The notes: generated by a model from the sequence alone, not told the origin. A stretch of DNA of 5,253 bases from Frankiales bacterium (GCA_025966295.1 JAOPVD010000236.1:1-5253); one strand, 5' to 3'. Positions 1-5,253 are shown, numbered from the stretch's first letter. Numbers and translations: made by a program.

Positions 1-18
1 AAGCAGGAGAAGCAGGAG
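1..18 (+). repeat. Two perfect tandem copies of AAGCAGGAG within rel
   Basis: Bases 1-9 and 10-18 are identical and encode KQE-KQE at the junction between the HD and synthetase domains. The window edge hides whether more copies lie upstream. Related Rel proteins often have one PEKQ/PEKR-like motif here, so this may be a small in-frame duplication or simply charged linker sequence. It does not disturb the frame. Confidence 0.45.
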
Positions 19-1716
19 CGCATCGCCACCACCACACTGGAGATCTTCGCGCCGCTGGCCCACAGGCTCGGCATGAACACCCTCAAGTGGGAGCTCGAGG
101 ACCTCGCGTTCGCGACGCTCTACCCCAAGCGGTACGACGAGATCGTCCGCCTGGTCGCCGACCGGGCCCCGTCCCGGGACACCCAGCTCGCCGAGGTGGT
201 CGCCAAGGTCGAGGCCGACCTCAAGGCCGCCAAGATCAAGGCGACCGTCACCGGCCGGCCGAAGCACTACTACTCGATCTACCAGAAGATGATCGTCCGC
301 GGCCGCGACTTCACCGACATCTACGACCTGGTCGGCATCCGGGTCCTCGTCGACAGCGTCCGCGACTGCTACGCCACCCTCGGCACCATCCACGCCCTGT
401 GGTCCCCGGTCCCCGGCCGGTTCAAGGACTACATCGCGATGCCCAAGTTCAACATGTACCAGTCGCTGCACACCTCGGTGATCGGTCCCGAGGGCAAGCC
501 GGTCGAGCTGCAGATCCGCACCCACGAGATGCACAAGCGGGCCGAGTACGGCATCGCCGCCCACTGGAAGTACAAGGAGGGCGGCCCGGCGCCGGCCAAG
601 GGCGACGACATGGCCTGGCTGCGCCAGCTGCTGGACTGGCAGAAGGAGGCCGCCGACCCGGGTGACTTCCTGGACTCGCTGCGCTTCGACCTGCACAGCG
701 CCGAGGTGTTCGTCTTCACGCCCAAGGGCGACGTCCTCTCGCTGCCGTCCGCCTCCACGCCGGTCGACTTCGCCTACGCCGTCCACACCGAGGTCGGGCA
801 CCGCTGCATCGGGGCGCGCGTGAACGGCCGGCTGGTGCCGCTCGAGTCCACCCTCGACAACGGCGACGTCGTCGAGATCTTCACGAGCAAGGCCGAGAAC
901 GCGCACCCGACCCGGGACTGGCTGCAGTTCGTCAAGAGCCCGCGGGCCCGCAACAAGATCCGGCAGTGGTTCGCCAAGGAGCGCCGCGAGGACGCCGTCG
1001 ACAACGGCAAGGAGGCCATCAGCCGGGCGATGCGCAAGGCCGGCCTGCCGCTGCAGCGGGTGCTCGGCGGCGACGCGCTGCCGACGATGGCCCGCGACCT
1101 GCGGCTGCCGGACGTGACCGCGCTCTACGTCGAGGTCGGCGAAGGGCGGCTGTCGGCGCAGACCGTGGTGCAGAAGGTGATGGCGGCCCTGGGCGGTGCC
1201 GAGGGCGCCGTCGAGGACCTCGCCGAGACCGCGGTCCCGACCCGGCCGGCCCGCCCGCGGCCGCCCGGCGACCCGGGCGTGGTGGTCAAGGACGTGGACG
1301 ACGTCTGGGTCAAGCTCGCGAAGTGCTGCACGCCGGTGCCGGGCGACGACGTGGTGGGCTTCGTGACCCGCGGCCGCGGCGTCTCGGTGCACCGCCGCGA
1401 CTGCCCCAACGCCGGCGAGATCCTGTCGCAGCCCGAGCGGCTGGTCGAGGTCGAGTGGGCCCCGACGGCCGGCTCGCTGTTCCTGGTCAACATCCAGGTC
1501 GAGGCGCTCGACCGCACCCGGCTGCTGTCCGACGTCACCCGGGTGCTCTCCGAGGGGCACGTCAACATCCTGTCGGCCACCGTGACCACCACCCGGGACC
1601 GGGTCGCGGTGTCCCGGTTCTCGTTCGAGATGGCCGACCCCAAGCACATGGGTCACCTGCTGAACCAGGTGCGCAGCGTCGAGGGCGTCTACGACGCCTA
1701 CCGCGTCACCAGCTGA
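1..1716 (+). CDS. relA: Bifunctional RelA/SpoT-family (p)ppGpp synthetase/hydrolase, 5'-truncated by window edge
   Basis: Cytosolic enzyme of the stringent response; it transfers pyrophosphate from ATP to GDP/GTP to make (p)ppGpp and, in long actinobacterial Rel, also hydrolyses it. The frame is open from base 1 and gives 571 visible residues ending at TGA 1714-1716. The first ATG (73) is internal, because PLAHRLG just before it is part of the conserved HD-synthetase junction. Visible residues: synthetase domain about 80-195, with GRPKHYYSIYQKM (85-97), RFKD (140-143, the basic RXKD motif of bifunctional Rel/SpoT rather than the acidic motif of RelA proper), NMYQSLHT (151-158) and ELQIRT (169-174, with the catalytic Glu); TGS domain about 235-297; helical region; conserved CC (442-443) with His464 and Cys468 of the zinc-finger/CC domain; ACT/RIS domain about 489-569. 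Family members are near 790-850 residues, so roughly the N-terminal HD domain (200 or more residues) is off-window. Hydrolase status therefore cannot be judged. No lesion is seen. It converges on the cyclophilin gene with a 22-bp gap. Confidence 0.97.
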   Translation, partial: KQEKQERIATTTLEIFAPLAHRLGMNTLKWELEDLAFATLYPKRYDEIVRLVADRAPSRDTQLAEVVAKVEADLKAAKIKATVTGRPKHYYSIYQKMIVRGRDFTDIYDLVGIRVLVDSVRDCYATLGTIHALWSPVPGRFKDYIAMPKFNMYQSLHTSVIGPEGKPVELQIRTHEMHKRAEYGIAAHWKYKEGGPAPAKGDDMAWLRQLLDWQKEAADPGDFLDSLRFDLHSAEVFVFTPKGDVLSLPSASTPVDFAYAVHTEVGHRCIGARVNGRLVPLESTLDNGDVVEIFTSKAENAHPTRDWLQFVKSPRARNKIRQWFAKERREDAVDNGKEAISRAMRKAGLPLQRVLGGDALPTMARDLRLPDVTALYVEVGEGRLSAQTVVQKVMAALGGAEGAVEDLAETAVPTRPARPRPPGDPGVVVKDVDDVWVKLAKCCTPVPGDDVVGFVTRGRGVSVHRRDCPNAGEILSQPERLVEVEWAPTAGSLFLVNIQVEALDRTRLLSDVTRVLSEGHVNILSATVTTTRDRVAVSRFSFEMADPKHMGHLLNQVRSVEGVYDAYRVTS

Positions 1717-1730
1717 CCGGCGACGGCCGG
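1717..1730. terminator. Possible short bidirectional hairpin between convergent genes
   Basis: CCGGC (1717-1721) pairs with GCCGG (1726-1730) around a 4-base loop, directly after the rel stop codon and 8 bases from the cyclophilin stop. It is a 5-bp all-G/C stem with no T-tract on either strand, so it is a weak candidate. It is listed because the 22-bp convergent gap has no other room for a terminator and actinobacterial terminators often lack a T-tract. Real termination may occur inside the opposing gene. Confidence 0.25.
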
Positions 1731-1738
1731 GCCGGGGG

Positions 1739-2548
1739 TCAGGCGACGGTGACCTGCACGAGGTCGATGGGCAGCTTGGGCTTGCCGCCGCCGGCGCTGT
1801 GGGAGCCGTCGTCCCCGCCGGCCGCGACCTTCTCGATGATGTCGAGGCCCTTGGTGATGGTCCCGAAGGGCGTGTAGCTGGGCGGCAGCTGGGTGTCCTT
1901 GTAGACGACGAAGAACTGGCTGCCGTTGGTGTTCGGGCCGCTGTTGGCCATCGCCAGGGTGCCCTTGGGGTAGGTGGCTCCGGTGAGGTTCTCGTCGGCG
2001 TAGCTATAGCCGGGCCCGCCGGAGCCGGTGCCGGTGGGGTCACCGCACTGCAGCACGAAGATGCCGCTCGACACGAGCCGCGGGCACGGGGTCTTGTCGT
2101 AGTACTTCTGCCCGGCGAGGAACGCGAAGCTGTTGACGGTGCACGGCGCCTTGCTGGCTAGCAGCTCGACCGCCACCGTGCCGCGCGAGGTCTTCAGCAC
2201 GGCGTGCCGGGTGCCGGTGGTCTGCACGCCGGTGGTGGCCGGCGCGCCCGTCACCTTCTTGGCGGCCGCCCCCGACTTCGGGTAGCTGCAGGTCCCCGGC
2301 TTGCCCGCCGCGGCCGACGCCGACGCCGACGCCGACGGCGCGGGGGCGGCCAGCGTGTCCTTGCTCGGCTCGTCGTTGGCGAGCCACAGCGCGACACCGG
2401 CGATCAGGCCGACCACGGCGAGGCCGGCGACGCTCGCGAGGATGGTGTTGCGCCGCTGCCGGCGGTGCGCCTGGGCGTCGGCCCGGCGGGCCGCCTGGCG
2501 CTCCGCCCGCAGCCGGGCGAGCTCCCGCTCGCGCTTGTTGCTTGCCAC
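1739..2548 (-). CDS. ppiB: Membrane-anchored cyclophilin-type peptidyl-prolyl cis-trans isomerase
   Basis: Catalyses cis-trans isomerisation of Xaa-Pro bonds, assisting protein folding outside the membrane. The 269-residue protein has a very basic, Arg-rich helical N-terminus (5-33), one transmembrane segment (about 36-57, positive-inside, so C-terminus out), a Ser/Ala/Pro linker (65-82) and a cyclophilin domain (about 113-268). Counterparts of human CypA active-site residues are present: Arg157 (R55), Phe164 (F60), Gln167 (Q63), Ala201-Asn202 (A101-N102), Gln211 (Q111), Phe213 (F113) and Leu221 (L122). Tyr225 replaces His126, as is usual in bacterial members. There are exactly four cysteines (87, 136, 155, 168), all in the exported part. 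The GTG start at 2548-2546 is fixed by an AGGAGG six bases upstream. The position opposite rel and hisS matches ppiB (Rv2582) of M. tuberculosis. It follows its paralog by 45 bp and has its own -10-like box. Function is firm; client proteins are unknown. Confidence 0.95.
   Translation of the reverse strand: MASNKRERELARLRAERQAARRADAQAHRRQRRNTILASVAGLAVVGLIAGVALWLANDEPSKDTLAAPAPSASASASAAAGKPGTCSYPKSGAAAKKVTGAPATTGVQTTGTRHAVLKTSRGTVAVELLASKAPCTVNSFAFLAGQKYYDKTPCPRLVSSGIFVLQCGDPTGTGSGGPGYSYADENLTGATYPKGTLAMANSGPNTNGSQFFVVYKDTQLPPSYTPFGTITKGLDIIEKVAAGGDDGSHSAGGGKPKLPIDLVQVTVA
2313..2336. repeat. Four perfect tandem GCCGAC hexamers in the ppiB linker
   Basis: Units lie at 2313-2318, 2319-2324, 2325-2330 and 2331-2336. 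Read on the minus strand they encode the alternating Ser-Ala stretch (residues about 72-79) between the membrane segment and the cyclophilin domain. A hexamer array keeps the frame when it expands or contracts, so linker length could vary between strains by slippage. Confidence 0.85.
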
Positions 2549-2554
2549 GCGTGT

Positions 2555-2560
2555 CCTCCT
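2555..2560 (-). promoter_or_regulatory. Strong ribosome binding site of ppiB
   Basis: The minus strand reads AGGAGG, a perfect Shine-Dalgarno core, six bases before the GTG at 2548-2546. It decides this GTG start and shows that the second gene of the pair initiates independently and does not rely on coupling to the first. Confidence 0.85.
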
Positions 2561-2578
2561 GCTGTCGGTGTGCCGGGG

Positions 2579-2590
2579 GGAGTCTAGGGA
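2579..2590. repeat. Copy 1 of 12-bp duplicated block GGAGTCTAGGGA
   Basis: Identical to 3392-3403. Both copies lie a similar distance upstream of a cyclophilin start codon (AGTCTA begins 33 and 39 bases from the last base of each gene), and both are followed by a similar (A)TC. This is most simply read as a promoter core duplicated together with the gene. Confidence 0.6.
2581..2586 (-). promoter_or_regulatory. Candidate -10 box TAGACT upstream of ppiB
   Basis: The minus strand reads TAGACT, fitting the actinobacterial TANNNT -10 pattern, in the 45-bp gap between the two cyclophilin genes. Transcription would start near 2574 and give a leader of about 26 bases containing the AGGAGG. No TTGACA-like -35 is evident at the expected distance, where the stop end of the preceding gene lies. 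Support comes from the identical box in the same context before the paralog. Confidence 0.45.
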
Positions 2591-2593
2591 TCG

Positions 2594-3355
2594 TCAGTGC
2601 GCCGCGGTGCGCACCGTGGTGACGGTCAGCGGCAGCAGCGGCCGGCCGTCGCGCGGCGGGACGGCGCCGGCGGCCGCCACCCGGTCCAGAACGTCCAGCC
2701 CGGCCGTCACCACGGCGAACGGGGTGAACGACGGCGGCAGCGGGCTGTCGCCGTAGGTGAGGAAGAACCGGCCGCCGCTGGTGCCCGGGCCGTTGTTGGC
2801 CAGCCCGACGGTGCCGCGGGGGTAACGGGCGCCGGTCAGGTTCTCGCTGGCGAAGGCGTAGCCCGGGCCGGTGCCGCGGCGCGGCTCGCCGCACTCGACC
2901 AGGCGCAGCGCCCCGGTCGTCAGGCGGGGGCACCGGCTGCCGTCGAAGTACCCCTGGGCGGCGAGGAAGGCGAACGACCGGACGGCGCACGGCGCCCGGT
3001 CGGCGAGCAGCCGCAGCACCAGCCGGCCGCGGTCGGTCACGACGGTCGCGGTGCGGTCGGACGGGCTGGCCAGCGCCGCCGGCCGGCCGCTGACCAGCGG
3101 GCTGCTGGCCCCGTCGGCGGTGTAGGAGCAGATCCCGGTCGGAACGGTCGGCGCTGCTGTCGGCCGAGGCGCCGCCGCGTCGCTCCGCAGCACCCGGGGC
3201 GCCAGCGCGGCGAGGGTGAGCACCGCCGTGAGCAGAACCAGCGCGGACACCAGCACCTCCCGCCGGCGCTGCCGGCGCCGCTTCGCCGCCAGCCGGACCC
3301 GCTGCCGCTCGCGGCGCAGCGCGTCGAGGCGGGCCTGCTGCTCGCTGGTGACCAC
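2594..3355 (-). CDS. Diverged membrane-anchored cyclophilin paralog with altered active site
   Basis: 253 residues with the same architecture as its neighbour: Arg/Lys-rich helical N-terminus (5-33), one transmembrane segment (about 34-52), short Pro/Ala linker (59-73) and an exported cyclophilin domain (about 101-250). By eye about half of the cyclophilin positions match the neighbour, so the pair looks like an old tandem duplication. The catalytic Arg (Arg144, CypA R55) and Phe198 (F113) remain, but the F60, Q63 and Q111 counterparts are Arg151, Glu154 and Arg196, the TNGSQFF motif has become TSGGRFF, and the conserved FG after the Tyr/His position is FA (213-214). Four cysteines (76, 123, 142, 155) match those of the neighbour. 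The frame is intact, with GTG start at 3355-3353 and AAGGA four bases upstream (slightly close). It belongs to the cyclophilin superfamily, but isomerase activity is uncertain. It may act as a chaperone or binding protein. Confidence 0.9.
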   Translation of the reverse strand: MVTSEQQARLDALRRERQRVRLAAKRRRQRRREVLVSALVLLTAVLTLAALAPRVLRSDAAAPRPTAAPTVPTGICSYTADGASSPLVSGRPAALASPSDRTATVVTDRGRLVLRLLADRAPCAVRSFAFLAAQGYFDGSRCPRLTTGALRLVECGEPRRGTGPGYAFASENLTGARYPRGTVGLANNGPGTSGGRFFLTYGDSPLPPSFTPFAVVTAGLDVLDRVAAAGAVPPRDGRPLLPLTVTTVRTAAH

Positions 3356-3391
3356 GCCGTCCTTCGCACGCTCGCTCGCCGCTGGTGCGGC

Positions 3392-3403
3392 GGAGTCTAG
3401 GGA
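3392..3403. repeat. Copy 2 of 12-bp duplicated block GGAGTCTAGGGA
   Basis: Second copy of the block at 2579-2590, in the same orientation, upstream of the diverged cyclophilin gene. Flanking bases are similar but not identical (a GTGC-GG-rich left flank and an ATC or TC right flank). Confidence 0.6.
3394..3399 (-). promoter_or_regulatory. Candidate -10 box TAGACT for the cyclophilin pair
   Basis: The minus strand reads TAGACT, a TANNNT-type -10. It would start transcription near 3387 and give a leader of about 32 bases before the GTG at 3355. No good -35 is visible. A GGAAC (minus strand, 3413-3409) lies only 9 bases upstream, which is too close to serve as an ECF-type -35 for this box. Read-through from here would also cover ppiB, 45 bp downstream of the first gene. 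Confidence 0.45.
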
Positions 3404-3434
3404 ATCTCGTTCCGGCGCCGTGGGAGCGCGCCGG

Positions 3435-3440
3435 TAGGGT
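3435..3440 (+). promoter_or_regulatory. Candidate -10 box TAGGGT for the hydrolase-hisS operon
   Basis: TAGGGT fits the common actinobacterial -10 pattern and stands 44 bases before the GTG at 3484. The likely start site is near 3447, giving a leader of about 37 bases with the ribosome binding site. That leader is too short for a T-box or another riboswitch. No clear -35 is seen. With the TAGACT at 3394-3399 on the other strand it forms a compact divergent promoter region. Confidence 0.45.
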
Positions 3441-3467
3441 CGACAGGGCCAGGTGTGATCCAGCCCC

Positions 3468-3474
3468 AGAGGAG
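3468..3474 (+). promoter_or_regulatory. Ribosome binding site AGAGGAG that fixes the hydrolase start
   Basis: AGAGGAG ends nine bases before GTG 3484-3486. It decides between this start and the in-frame GTG at 3385, which would add 33 residues unlike the family and place the coding region across the promoter-like box. Confidence 0.8.
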
Positions 3475-3483
3475 TCGACGACC

Positions 3484-4158
3484 GTGTTCGTCCGCGGGTT
3501 CCCCGCTGCCGCCTTCGACACCAACTGCTGGGTCGTCGCCCCCGCAGAGGGTGAGCAGTGCGTCGTCATCGACCCGGGCATCGGCGTCCAGGACCAGCTC
3601 GACGAGGTCCTGCGCGAGCACCGCCTGCAGCCGGTCGCCGTGCTGCTGACCCACGGCCACCTCGACCACACCTTCTCGGTCACCCCGGTCTGCGGCGCCA
3701 AGGGCATCCCGGCCTGGATCCACCCCGCCGACCGGGAGCTGCTCGCCGACCCGATGAAGGGGCTGTCCGCGCAGAGCGGCGCCATCTTCGGGGGCCGCCT
3801 GGAGTGGACCGAGCCGTCCGACGTGGCACTGCTCGACCCGGCGGTGCCGCTCGAGCTCGCCGGCCTGACGTTCCGCACCGACTTCGCGCCCGGCCACACA
3901 CCCGGCTCGGTCGTCTTCGAGACCGCGGCGACGATGTTCTCCGGCGACGTGCTGTTCGCCGGCTCGATCGGCCGCACCGACCTGCCCGGCGGCTCCTGGG
4001 AGCAGATGCAGGACTCGCTCGCGCGGGTCATCCTGCCCCGGCCCGACGACGTGGTGGTGCACACCGGGCACGGCCCCTCGACCACGATCGGCCGGGAGCG
4101 CGCCTCCAACCCGTTCCTGCAGGACCTGGCGGTCGCCCCGCCGACCCGGGGCCTGTGA
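3484..4158 (+). CDS. Metallo-beta-lactamase-fold hydrolase, glyoxalase II-like
   Basis: A cytosolic metal-dependent hydrolase of 224 residues. The binuclear metal site is complete: THGHLDH (56-62; His57, His59, Asp61, His62), His138 in GHTPGS (137-142), Asp155 in SGDVLF (153-158) and His196 in HTGHGPST (193-200). SIGRTDLPGG (161-170) is typical of the glyoxalase II/YcbL-like branch. It lacks the extended helical C-terminal domain that binds glutathione in classical glyoxalase II, and actinobacteria generally use mycothiol instead of glutathione. A thioester or other small-molecule ester is therefore a plausible substrate, but none can be named. It is first in a transcription unit with hisS, whose ATG overlaps its TGA. 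No signal peptide or membrane segment is seen. Family assignment is firm; the reaction is not known. Confidence 0.94.
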   Translation: MFVRGFPAAAFDTNCWVVAPAEGEQCVVIDPGIGVQDQLDEVLREHRLQPVAVLLTHGHLDHTFSVTPVCGAKGIPAWIHPADRELLADPMKGLSAQSGAIFGGRLEWTEPSDVALLDPAVPLELAGLTFRTDFAPGHTPGSVVFETAATMFSGDVLFAGSIGRTDLPGGSWEQMQDSLARVILPRPDDVVVHTGHGPSTTIGRERASNPFLQDLAVAPPTRGL

Positions 4159-5253
4159 TGTTCCAGGCCCCCAAGGGCACGTACGACGTCCTCCCCGGCT
4201 CGGGCTTCGTGGGCGTGCGGGACGCGCTGCTGGCGCCCGCCGCGCTCGCCGGCTACGCCTACGTCGAGCCGCCGGTGTTCGAGGACACCGAGCTGTTCGC
4301 GCGCGGCGTCGGGGCCTCGACCGACGTGGTGAGCAAGGAGATGTTCACCTTCACCGACCGCGGCGACCGGTCGCTGACGCTCCGGCCCGAGGGCACCGCG
4401 GGGGTTGTCCGGGCGGTCGTGCAGCACGGCCTGCAGCACGGCCAGCTGCCGGTCAAGCTCCGCTACGCCGGCCCGATGTTCCGGGCCGAGCGGCCGCAGG
4501 CCGGCCGCTTCCGGCAGTTCCAGCAGGTCGGCGTCGAGGCCCTCGGGCTCACCGACCCGGCCCTGGACGTGGAGGTCGTGGCGCTGGCCTGGGAGGGCTT
4601 CCGGCGCCTGGGCCTGACCCAGGTCCGGCTGCTGCTCACCTCCCTCGGTGACCCCACCTGCCGACCGGCGTACCGGGAGGAGCTGGCGGCGTTCCTGGCC
4701 GGGCTCGACCTCGACGAGGCGACCCGGGCGCGGGCCCAGCTCAACCCGCTGCGGGTGCTGGACGACAAGCGCGAGGCGGTGCAGCGCCAGCTCGGCGACG
4801 CCCCGCTGATGCCGGACCGGCTGTGCTCGGAGTGCAAGGCGCACCACGACGCGGTGGTCGAGGGGCTGCAGGCGCTCGGGGTGCCGTTCGAGCCGGCGCC
4901 GCGGCTGGTGCGCGGCCTCGACTACTACATGCGGACCACCTTCGAGCTCGTCCACGACGGCCTCGGGGCGCAGTCCGCGGTCGGCGGTGGCGGTCGCTAC
5001 GACGGCCTCTCGGAGGCCATCGGCGGCCCGCACCTGCCCGGCATCGGCTGGGCGCTCGGCATCGAGCGCACCCTGCTGGCGCTCGAGGCCGAGGGCCTCA
5101 CGCCGCCGGCCGACACCGGCCTGGCCGTGTTCGTGGTGCCGTTGGGCGCGGCTGCCAAGGCCTGGGCGGTGCGGGCGGTGGCCGGCCTGCGCGCGGCCGG
5201 CATCGCCTCCGACCTGGCCTACGGCGACCGCGGCCTGAAGGGCGCGATGAAGG
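4158..5253 (+). CDS. hisS: Histidyl-tRNA synthetase, 3'-truncated by window edge
   Basis: Class II aminoacyl-tRNA synthetase that charges tRNA-His with histidine in the cytosol. The ATG at 4158-4160 shares its A with the TGA of the upstream gene. The frame is open to the window end, giving 365 residues of a family usually 420-430 long, so about 60 residues of the anticodon-binding domain are missing. Visible: N-terminal QAPKGTYDVLP (3-13); motif 1 region around PVFEDTELFARGVG (39-52); motif 2 with RPEGT (76-80) and FRAERPQAGRFRQFQQ (108-123); insertion region with CSEC (223-226); the histidine-specific RGLDYYMRTTFE (252-263); GGGGRYDGL (276-284); motif 3 GIGWALGIERTLLA (295-308); and the start of the anticodon-binding domain from about 321. 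All expected catalytic residues are present. No good Shine-Dalgarno precedes the ATG, so translation probably depends on coupling to the hydrolase gene. Confidence 0.97.
   Translation, partial: MFQAPKGTYDVLPGSGFVGVRDALLAPAALAGYAYVEPPVFEDTELFARGVGASTDVVSKEMFTFTDRGDRSLTLRPEGTAGVVRAVVQHGLQHGQLPVKLRYAGPMFRAERPQAGRFRQFQQVGVEALGLTDPALDVEVVALAWEGFRRLGLTQVRLLLTSLGDPTCRPAYREELAAFLAGLDLDEATRARAQLNPLRVLDDKREAVQRQLGDAPLMPDRLCSECKAHHDAVVEGLQALGVPFEPAPRLVRGLDYYMRTTFELVHDGLGAQSAVGGGGRYDGLSEAIGGPHLPGIGWALGIERTLLALEAEGLTPPADTGLAVFVVPLGAAAKAWAVRAVAGLRAAGIASDLAYGDRGLKGAMK

Noticed and set aside
73..1716. rel starting at ATG 73 as a complete short synthetase.
   Set aside because: Conserved Rel sequence (KQERIATTTLEIFAPLAHRLG) continues in frame to base 1, so the ATG is internal. 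TGS and ACT domains also rule out a small alarmone synthetase.
966..1877. A 303-codon plus-strand frame overlapping the end of rel and the end of ppiB.
   Set aside because: It is a shifted frame inside rel with low-complexity Arg/Gly/Ala composition. The rel frame has clear domains throughout.
2594..3355. The diverged cyclophilin as a pseudogene.
   Set aside because: There is no stop or frameshift, the domain is full length, four cysteines are retained, and start signals are present. Substitutions are concentrated in the pocket.
1739..3355. The cyclophilins as lipoproteins.
   Set aside because: There is no lipobox cysteine after the hydrophobic segment. The first cysteine lies about 24-30 residues further on, and the segment is preceded by a long charged helix, so a membrane anchor fits better.
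3409..3413. GGAAC on the minus strand as an ECF sigma-factor -35.
   Set aside because: It is 9 bases from the TAGACT box, and no matching ECF -10 lies at 16-17 bases. A five-base match is weak on its own.
3441..3483. A T-box or other riboswitch controlling hisS.
   Set aside because: Only about 37 leader bases lie between the probable transcription start and the hydrolase GTG, with no T-box core or stable stem.
3385..4158. An upstream GTG start at 3385 for the MBL-fold hydrolase.
   Set aside because: The added residues do not resemble the family and cover the promoter-like TAGGGT. GTG 3484 has AGAGGAG at good spacing and begins with the usual family N-terminus.
2040..5033. A 997-codon open frame on the minus strand across ppiB, its paralog, the hydrolase and hisS.
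   Set aside because: It is out of frame with, or antisense to, four clearly recognised genes. Its product is Arg/Gly/Ala/Pro-rich with no domain, as expected of stop-poor shadow frames in very GC-rich DNA.

Overview
The window comes from a high-GC actinobacterium (Actinomycetota). The grounds are strongly G/C-biased third codon positions, frequent GTG starts, TANNNT-type -10 boxes without clear -35 boxes, and a gene order (rel, membrane cyclophilin on the opposite strand, metallo-beta-lactamase-fold hydrolase, hisS) known from mycobacteria (Rv2583c to Rv2580c in M. tuberculosis) and other actinomycetes. The exact genus cannot be told from the sequence.

Layout. (1) 1-1716, + strand: the 3' part of a long RelA/SpoT-type (p)ppGpp synthetase/hydrolase gene. 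The HD hydrolase domain lies off the left edge. The synthetase, TGS, helical, zinc-finger/conserved-Cys and ACT domains are all present. (2) 1717-1738: a 22-bp convergent gap with a short GC-only hairpin. (3) 1739-3355, - strand: two tandem membrane-anchored cyclophilin-type peptidyl-prolyl isomerases. The distal one (1739-2548) looks catalytically normal and is the ppiB of this locus. The proximal one (2594-3355) is a diverged paralog that has replaced several substrate-pocket residues. Each is preceded by the same 12-bp block carrying a TAGACT -10-like box. (4) 3356-3483: a 128-bp divergent intergenic region with outward-facing -10-like boxes. (5) 3484-5253, + strand: a glyoxalase II-like MBL-fold hydrolase and hisS, joined by a TGATG stop/start overlap. 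hisS runs off the right edge.

Functionally this is mostly a conserved housekeeping block: the stringent-response enzyme, a histidyl-tRNA synthetase whose substrate supply feeds that response, a poorly understood hydrolase coupled to hisS, and extracytoplasmic protein-folding enzymes inserted on the opposite strand. The main non-routine element is the duplicated cyclophilin. The second copy keeps the fold, the membrane anchor and four cysteines at nearly fixed spacing while losing key active-site positions. No mobile element, CRISPR array, tRNA or rRNA was seen.
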